Under the pieces are notes generated by a model that did no database searches, was not told the DNA's origin, and was given only the letters and a program-made list of their open reading frames with translations. 10,901 nt of DNA, taken from NCBI GenBank assembly GCA_947176055.1, contig CAMWPE010000068.1:1-10901 (forward strand), written 5' to 3'. Positions 6,609-10,901 of this stretch are shown piece after piece (position 1 is the first letter of the stretch; the number at the start of each line of letters is the position of its first letter). The DNA is from an uncultured Desulfovibrio sp. Its GTDB lineage: Bacteria > Desulfobacterota > Desulfovibrionia > Desulfovibrionales > Desulfovibrionaceae. The translations under genes were made by a program, and so were the position numbers.

Positions 6609-7826
6609 TTAGATATTCAGGTTCAAACCGGCCAACAGGGACATATTCCCGGAGGAATACTGGCCAAAATAGGAGTTCGCGTCGCCGGAATCGGCCCACC
6701 AGGCCGCCATGGATTCGATCTGGATCCGTTTTCTCATTTCAGCCGGAGAAATTTGCATGGATTTGCGGGCGTCATCGATGCCGGCCAATGTTTCGATTTG
6801 CATGAATTTTTTCAGGAGATCGGGATTTTCCTTAAAGAATGCGCGAACTTTGTCCGCGTCCGGATGATCGCTGATAATTTCGTAACTTCCGTCGTCGTTG
6901 AGCTTGATAGAAAAGGTTACGTTCTTGTCGATGCCAAGATCGTCGAGGGCGGAGTAAATCTTTTTGCCGAGATCGGTCTCCTTGTCCAGGACTGCCTGAA
7001 TATCGTTTTGATCAGCGTTATTGATATTGACCTGGAATTGATCGGCGCCCATACGTATGGTCACGGACGAAGCCGGGATATTGTTTTTGGATAAAACCGC
7101 CTTTATGTCGTCCGCGGCGCCGGAATTTTCCTTTAGCCACGCGTTGATCTTTTCCGCGTCCTCGCTCTCGCCGTCGACGACAAGATCGCCGTCGTTATTG
7201 AATTTCAAATTGATATTCGAAGGTAGACCGGCTTCTTCGAGGCCTTTTTTCAGGGATGCAAAAATTTCCCCTTCGGCGTTCAATTTCGTTTGCAGATTGG
7301 CGGAGGTCTCGTCGATCAGCGTAATTTTGCCGGTAGAGGAGATATTGAAATTAAATTCCGCGCCTTCGATTCCGGCGGCGCTCAATTTTTTGGCGAGATC
7401 CTGGCCAAAAGACGGATTTGCGTCAAGCCAGGCTTGAGCTTTTTTTCTGTCGGACGCGTTTTCGCCTATCGCGCTTATGGCGCCGTTCTTATCGATGGAA
7501 AAAGACAAGCCCGCAAGATCGGAAATTCCGGAAGCGGCGAACCCTTCCCTGACGCCCTGATTGAACTCGCTTTGCAACTGTTGCTGATACTTTGTGATCT
7601 GGTTGAAAGTTACGCGCGCGTTCCCTGTTACGCCCATGGCGTCCATGGCGTATTTGGTAAGTTCGACCATGCTTGAGACCTGGCTTACCATCGATGTCCC
7701 GGAAAAGAGACTGGAAGCCGCGCTGGAAGAACCGGACGAAGAAGACGAAGACCCTGTGTTTTTTAATTGCTGCGCCTGCCATTTATAGAGCGTGTCGTTA
7801 TAGCCATTAATTCCGTAAACGGACAT
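6609..7826 (-). CDS. Unrecognised protein with five tandem ~49-residue repeats
   Basis: A 405-residue protein I do not recognise. The ATG at 7826 (MSVYGINGYNDTLYKWQAQQ) is chosen because a GGGGGG run lies four bases upstream and a sigma-54 promoter lies ahead of it; the longer frame to 7937 would begin upstream of that promoter. A Ser-rich linker (25-39) follows the short N-terminus, then a helical stretch (about 45-98). About five degenerate repeats follow, beginning near residues 106, 157, 204, 254 and 302. Each has a beta-hairpin-like segment (FSIDKNGAISAI, LKFNNDGDLVV, FSIKLNDDGSYEII), a helix of the form xxAWLxxN (AQAWLDAN, INAWLKEN, IQAVLDKE, VRAFFKEN), then a second helix ending in a [GN]-[IL] turn (KLSAAGI, GLEEAGL, VLSKNNI, ALDDLGI). 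The C-terminus is aromatic and Gly/Ser-rich (AAWWADSG, YFGQYSSG). It has no cysteine, no signal peptide and no membrane segment. It could be a structural, surface or flagellum/secretion-linked protein, but no function is shown. The gene stands alone, convergent to gatB. Confidence 0.85.
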   Translation of the reverse strand: MSVYGINGYNDTLYKWQAQQLKNTGSSSSSSGSSSAASSLFSGTSMVSQVSSMVELTKYAMDAMGVTGNARVTFNQITKYQQQLQSEFNQGVREGFAASGISDLAGLSFSIDKNGAISAIGENASDRKKAQAWLDANPSFGQDLAKKLSAAGIEGAEFNFNISSTGKITLIDETSANLQTKLNAEGEIFASLKKGLEEAGLPSNINLKFNNDGDLVVDGESEDAEKINAWLKENSGAADDIKAVLSKNNIPASSVTIRMGADQFQVNINNADQNDIQAVLDKETDLGKKIYSALDDLGIDKNVTFSIKLNDDGSYEIISDHPDADKVRAFFKENPDLLKKFMQIETLAGIDDARKSMQISPAEMRKRIQIESMAAWWADSGDANSYFGQYSSGNMSLLAGLNLNI

Positions 7827-7884
7827 AATTCCCCCCGTGTATCGCGATCCTGAATAAATACGGATCAGCTTTCGCGCAAATATA

Positions 7885-7900
7885 TGCAAGTTCCGTGCAA
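7885..7900 (-). promoter_or_regulatory. Sigma-54 (RpoN) promoter for the repeat-protein gene
   Basis: The minus strand reads TTGCACG-GAAC-TTGCA, against the RpoN consensus TGGCACG-N4-TTGCA. Eleven of twelve defined positions match, with T for G in the first base of the -24 GG pair; the -24 G and the -12 GC are kept and the spacing is exact. Transcription would start near 7874, about 48 nt before the ATG at 7826. If real, expression needs an activator ATPase bound upstream, probably in the 7950-8080 area. Confidence 0.6.
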
Positions 7901-7993
7901 ACATGGCGCGCTCCGGAGAGCCGTCTTTACAAGCCAAGAGTACGGCGGACTGGAGCGTTCCCGCGGATCAGGCGACGGGTCGCTGGGATTTGA

Positions 7994-8045
7994 GCCGTCA
8001 TCCCCGGTCGCGCTCCGGAATGAGCCGGCGTCGCGACATGACGGC
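7994..8045. repeat. Imperfect palindromic element (REP/MITE-like or regulatory)
   Basis: The outer arms GCCGTCAT (7994-8001) and ATGACGGC (8038-8045) are perfectly complementary. Inside, GTCGCG (8007-8012) pairs with CGCGAC (8032-8037), leaving five unpaired bases on the left side. At the tip CCGG (8015-8018) pairs with CCGG (8025-8028) around AATGAG. The whole can fold into a long hairpin or cruciform. The GTCAT...ATGAC ends resemble the small dispersed palindromes found between genes in many proteobacteria. It is not followed by a T-run on either strand, so it is not a plain terminator. Confidence 0.5.
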
Positions 8046-8060
8046 CCTCCGCAAAAGCTC

Positions 8061-8089
8061 TTTAAAATATCCGATCGTAGTTCAATAAT
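8061..8089 (+). promoter_or_regulatory. Candidate sigma-70-type promoter for phoH
   Basis: TTTAAA (8061-8066; four of six to the -35), a 17-base spacer and AATAAT (8084-8089; five of six to the -10). Transcription would begin near 8096, leaving about 39 nt before the ATG at 8135. The region is AT-rich, so chance matches are likely; moderate support only. Confidence 0.35.
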
Positions 8090-8134
8090 TTTCAATATAT
8101 GGACACGGGCATATTTAGGCGCTATATACGAATT

Positions 8135-9136
8135 ATGCCGAAAAATAAGGACGCGTTTAGCGAAGTTATCGAATTTGAAGATCCGGCTATCGCCAACGAG
8201 CTTTTTGGACCGCGAAACAGCAATCTTGAAATTCTGACCAACGCTAGCGGCGCGAAAATATCGAGCAAGGGCGCCAGCGTATTGCTGGAATGCGAAGACG
8301 AGAAAAACGGCAAAGTCCTCTGCAATCTCTTCCTGCAACTCTATTCCCTTGGTCGCAAGGGTCTTTTTATTCATCCCCAGGATCTGGGGCGCTCCTATGA
8401 CATGCTGAAAAACGATCCCGGTCTCGATCTGGGACAGGTTTTCCGGGACGCGGTTTTTGTGCAGACGCCTCGCAAGACGGTCAACGCCAGAAACGTTGCC
8501 CAGAAACAATATCTTGACGCGCTGAAAAAAAACGAGCTGGTTTTCGCGGTGGGGCCAGCTGGCACGGGCAAGACTTATCTGGCCGTGGCCATGGCCATAT
8601 CCATGCTGCAAAAACATAGAATAAAAAAAATAATTCTCTGCCGCCCGGCCGTGGAAGCGGGGGAGAGGCTCGGTTTCCTGCCAGGGGATCTGGCCGAAAA
8701 GGTGAATCCCTATCTCCGGCCGTTATACGACGCCCTTTACGACATGACCCCGCAGGCGAAGGTCGAATCGATGATCCAGACCGGCGTCATCGAGATCGCC
8801 CCGCTGGCTTTCATGCGCGGGAGAACCTTGAACGACGCCTTTATAATTCTGGACGAAGCTCAAAACACCACGCAGGAACAGATGAAAATGTTCCTGACGC
8901 GCATGGGGTTCGGCTCGAGAATGGCGGTGACCGGCGATGTCACGCAAATTGATCTACCGCAAACCGCCGGAGACAACAGACCGAGATCCGGACTTGTTCA
9001 CGCCCTCAATCTGCTAAAAAATGTCAATGGTCTGGCAATCCATACTTTTACCAAGGCGGATGTAGTGCGACATCCTCTAGTTGGCTCAATAGTTAGCGCC
9101 TATGACGAAGCGGAAAAAGGTCTCCAGGCCCGTTAG
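8135..9136 (+). CDS. PhoH-family P-loop ATPase (PhoH/YbeZ type)
   Basis: A 333-residue cytosolic ATPase of the PhoH family, related to helicase ATPase cores and usually linked to RNA processing with the endoribonuclease YbeY. Residues about 10-70 look like the small N-terminal KH-like domain (NLEILTNASGAKISSKG). The PhoH core follows: NAxNxxQxxYLDAL at 117-130, Walker A GPAGTGKT at 140-147, LCRPAVEAGERLGFLPGD at 168-185, Walker B FIILDEAQN at 236-244 with Asp240/Glu241, and the conserved MAVTGDVTQIDLP at 263-275. An in-frame ATG at 8099 would add 12 residues but sits at the predicted transcription start, so 8135 is preferred; neither has a clear ribosome site. The 3' end overlaps the 7TM-HD gene by 35 nt, so the two are certainly co-transcribed. 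The name ybeZ or phoH would be by homology only. Confidence 0.95.
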   Translation: MPKNKDAFSEVIEFEDPAIANELFGPRNSNLEILTNASGAKISSKGASVLLECEDEKNGKVLCNLFLQLYSLGRKGLFIHPQDLGRSYDMLKNDPGLDLGQVFRDAVFVQTPRKTVNARNVAQKQYLDALKKNELVFAVGPAGTGKTYLAVAMAISMLQKHRIKKIILCRPAVEAGERLGFLPGDLAEKVNPYLRPLYDALYDMTPQAKVESMIQTGVIEIAPLAFMRGRTLNDAFIILDEAQNTTQEQMKMFLTRMGFGSRMAVTGDVTQIDLPQTAGDNRPRSGLVHALNLLKNVNGLAIHTFTKADVVRHPLVGSIVSAYDEAEKGLQAR

Positions 9137-10901
9137 CCTGCTTTCATTTATCCAGACCGTCCGCGCGGGCCAGCAAACGGGCTGGACAGTCTGGATACTC
9201 GTTGGCTCGCTCGCCCTGGTCTCCCTTTTGAGCGGAGTCAACTGGGGATCGGAAAAACATATTTTTGTCGCCGGCCAGATCGCCGACGCGGACGTGCGGG
9301 CCGAGCGCGATCTCATGGTCGAAGACACTATCGCGACCAGGCAAAAGAAAAAGCGCGCCGAAGAAGATCAGCCTCTGGTCTATGATCTCAGCATGGACGC
9401 CTACAGGCTGTTTCAGTCGCGGTTGGTCGATATCATCAAGGCCATAAACACCGGCGGAACAATCGCCACCGATCCGGCCCTCGAAAAATTCGCCGCCGAA
9501 AACAACGACGTCATAGCCCAGGAAGTCATCAGAGAATTGTCCCAGAGGGAAGTCCAGGAGTATATTTTCAAAAAATTATTGCCGCAAATCCGAGAGCAAC
9601 TGGCCAACGGCCTTGTCTGGGATTTTCGCGTCGCCCGCGGCGGCTCCGGCGGCGTCCTCATCCGCAACCTCGATAACAATACCTCAATGCTCCGCACAGA
9701 CGCGGAAGCCATACCCGACGCCCAATCCTTTCTCGGCGAACTTTCCGTTCGCATGCGCTCCGCTCCGGAGCTGAATGAGAGTTCCCGCAAAGCTATTTAC
9801 ACCCTCCTTTCAACAATCTTGCCGGCCAGTCTCTCCCTCAATCGCGAAGCCACGCAGAAGAATATCGAGGAAGCGACCAAGAGCGTCCAGCCCGTTTATT
9901 ATCAGTTGCAAAGGGGCGAGATGATCATACGCAAGGGCGACAAGGTTACGCGCGAGCAGCAATTGAAGATGCAGTCGCTCTTCAATTCCTACGCCGATCC
10001 CGTGCGCTGGCGACAGGTGGGCGGGGCCTTCGCCTTTGGCCTCATTCTCTCCCTGGGATTTTTCATGTCTCCCAGCGGCCGTCCCGGCACGTCTTTGCGG
10101 CCAAAAGATCTGGTGCTCATTTCCGTCATCCTTGTTTTCTTCTGCCTGGCGGCCAAGGCCATGATGATCTTTGGCCAGAGAATGGACAGCTTGCGGATGA
10201 TCAACGCCCTCGAGATAGCATTTCCGGCCGCCGGGGCCGCGGGCCTGGTTTCCATGGTTTTTTCGGCCAGACGTTACGGAACGATGGGTTTGATACTCGC
10301 CTTTTATTGCGCGCTCATGTTCGAGGCGTCGATCCCCCTGATGCTTTATTATTTTTTGGGAGGCATGCTTGCCACGTGGCTGGTGACGCGAGCGCAGAAT
10401 CGGCAGGACGTTGTCTGGAGCGTCATTCCCCTGACATGCGGGCTATTTTTGATCTGGATCGGCTTTTTCGTAATGAGCGACAATATTACGCCGCTGGAAA
10501 TTCCCATGCAGCTCATCGCGATCCTGATTAGCTCCTTTCTGTCGCTCATTATATTATTCGCCATCAGCCCGGTGCTGGAGATGGCCTTTGGCTATAGCAC
10601 CCGCTTCCGGCTAATGGAGCTGATGAGCCTCGAGCATCCTCTAATGCAGGAGATCATGGTCACCATCCCGGGCACTTACCATCACTCCCTGGTTGTGGCC
10701 AACATGGTCGAAGCCGGCGCCAAGGCTATCGGCGCCAACAGCCTGTTATGCAAGGTGGCCGCCTTATACCATGACGCGGGCAAGTTGCTCTATCCGGAAT
10801 CTCTCATCGAAAACCAGTTTGGCGCGCCGAACAAGCCTGATCGCCTTACCCCGTCCATGACCGCCCTTATCCTGCTGTCGCATGAGAAAAAGGGAAAGGA
10901 A
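9102..10901 (+). CDS. 7TM-HD family phosphohydrolase (YqfF/PgpH type), cut by window edge
   Basis: An inner-membrane HD-domain phosphodiesterase; characterised relatives (Listeria PgpH) hydrolyse cyclic-di-AMP. Exactly 600 codons are visible from the ATG at 9102 (MTKRKKVSRPVSLLSF) to the edge. A basic N-terminus leads to one membrane helix (about 28-46). A large extracytoplasmic 7TMR-HDED-type domain (about 50-298) follows, then a block of hydrophobic helices (about 303-500; for example VGGAFAFGLILSLGFFM and DLVLISVILVFFCLAA), then the start of the cytosolic HD domain. Metal-site residues visible are His528 (GTYHHSL), His557-Asp558 (YHDAGK) and His594 (LLSHEKKG), with the same spacing as His514, His543/Asp544 and His580 in Listeria PgpH. 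The remaining ligands lie beyond the edge. The common NPHD motif reads NKPD here. The start lies within phoH (35-nt overlap), which implies coupled translation. ybeY is the expected next gene but is not in view. Confidence 0.95.
   Translation, partial: MTKRKKVSRPVSLLSFIQTVRAGQQTGWTVWILVGSLALVSLLSGVNWGSEKHIFVAGQIADADVRAERDLMVEDTIATRQKKKRAEEDQPLVYDLSMDAYRLFQSRLVDIIKAINTGGTIATDPALEKFAAENNDVIAQEVIRELSQREVQEYIFKKLLPQIREQLANGLVWDFRVARGGSGGVLIRNLDNNTSMLRTDAEAIPDAQSFLGELSVRMRSAPELNESSRKAIYTLLSTILPASLSLNREATQKNIEEATKSVQPVYYQLQRGEMIIRKGDKVTREQQLKMQSLFNSYADPVRWRQVGGAFAFGLILSLGFFMSPSGRPGTSLRPKDLVLISVILVFFCLAAKAMMIFGQRMDSLRMINALEIAFPAAGAAGLVSMVFSARRYGTMGLILAFYCALMFEASIPLMLYYFLGGMLATWLVTRAQNRQDVVWSVIPLTCGLFLIWIGFFVMSDNITPLEIPMQLIAILISSFLSLIILFAISPVLEMAFGYSTRFRLMELMSLEHPLMQEIMVTIPGTYHHSLVVANMVEAGAKAIGANSLLCKVAALYHDAGKLLYPESLIENQFGAPNKPDRLTPSMTALILLSHEKKGKE

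Larger units (their letters stand above)
7827..8134. other. Gene-free divergent intergenic region (308 bp)
   Basis: I find no credible gene between the repeat-protein start and phoH. Open frames here (for example from 7884 and 7903) are Arg/Ser-rich and overlap promoter motifs. The region holds a sigma-54 promoter on the minus strand, a palindromic element at 7994-8045, a sigma-70-like pair for phoH, and an 11-base direct repeat (CGCGCTCCGGA at 7907-7917 and 8009-8019) whose second copy lies inside the palindrome. The middle (about 7905-8045) is clearly more GC-rich than both flanks. Confidence 0.6.

Noticed and set aside
7827..7937. 37-residue upstream extension of the repeat-protein frame
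   Set aside because: It would place the start upstream of the sigma-54 promoter and has no ribosome site, while the ATG at 7826 has a G-rich run just before it.
7970..8045. Possible tRNA or structured RNA (the minus strand has GGCTCAAATCCC, like a T-arm)
   Set aside because: The T-stem does not pair, there is no 7-bp acceptor stem or anticodon arm at the right spacing, and the palindrome explains the symmetry.
7865..8617. Minus-strand open frame of 250 codons opposite the 5' half of phoH
   Set aside because: It overlaps the clear PhoH coding region and Walker A segment on the other strand, and shows no recognisable domain.

Overview
The window reads as chromosomal, mostly housekeeping DNA from a Gram-negative bacterium of moderately high GC. 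I infer a deltaproteobacterium in the broad sense (Desulfobacterota, perhaps Desulfovibrio-like). Four things point that way: the phoH / 7TM-HD phosphohydrolase pair, the FmdB-type zinc ribbon with a Gly/Cys-rich tail, the Lon-like protease of the LonB (AAA_32) type, and a good sigma-54 promoter. This placement rests on remembered family features, not on a search.

Layout. Positions 1-3978 hold a minus-strand cluster read from right to left: fmdB-like zinc ribbon, hemC (hydroxymethylbilane synthase), a Lon-like ATP-dependent protease, and a TetR-family regulator cut by the left edge. Gaps between genes are 1, 8 and 49 nt, so one transcript is likely, and a sigma-70-like promoter lies at 4051-4079. 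A short divergent intergenic region leads to plus-strand nadK (NAD kinase) and gatB (Asp/Glu-tRNA amidotransferase subunit B), 23 nt apart. A strong hairpin at 6554-6576 separates gatB from a convergent minus-strand gene of 405 codons. That gene encodes an unrecognised protein built from about five tandem 49-residue repeats, and a near-consensus sigma-54 promoter precedes it. A gene-free stretch of about 300 bp follows, carrying an imperfect palindrome (7994-8045). The plus strand then continues with phoH and, overlapping it by 35 nt, a 7TM-HD (YqfF/PgpH-type) gene cut by the right edge after 600 codons.

How the genes relate. The left cluster combines heme/siroheme precursor synthesis, a zinc ribbon, proteolysis and a regulator of unknown target. 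The nadK-gatB pair is core metabolism and translation. The phoH/7TM-HD pair is the start of a common bacterial cluster (often followed by ybeY) linked to RNA handling and cyclic-di-AMP breakdown. The one part that looks lineage-specific is the repeat protein with its sigma-54 promoter and palindrome-bearing upstream region. I see no mobile element, tRNA, rRNA, CRISPR array or defence island.
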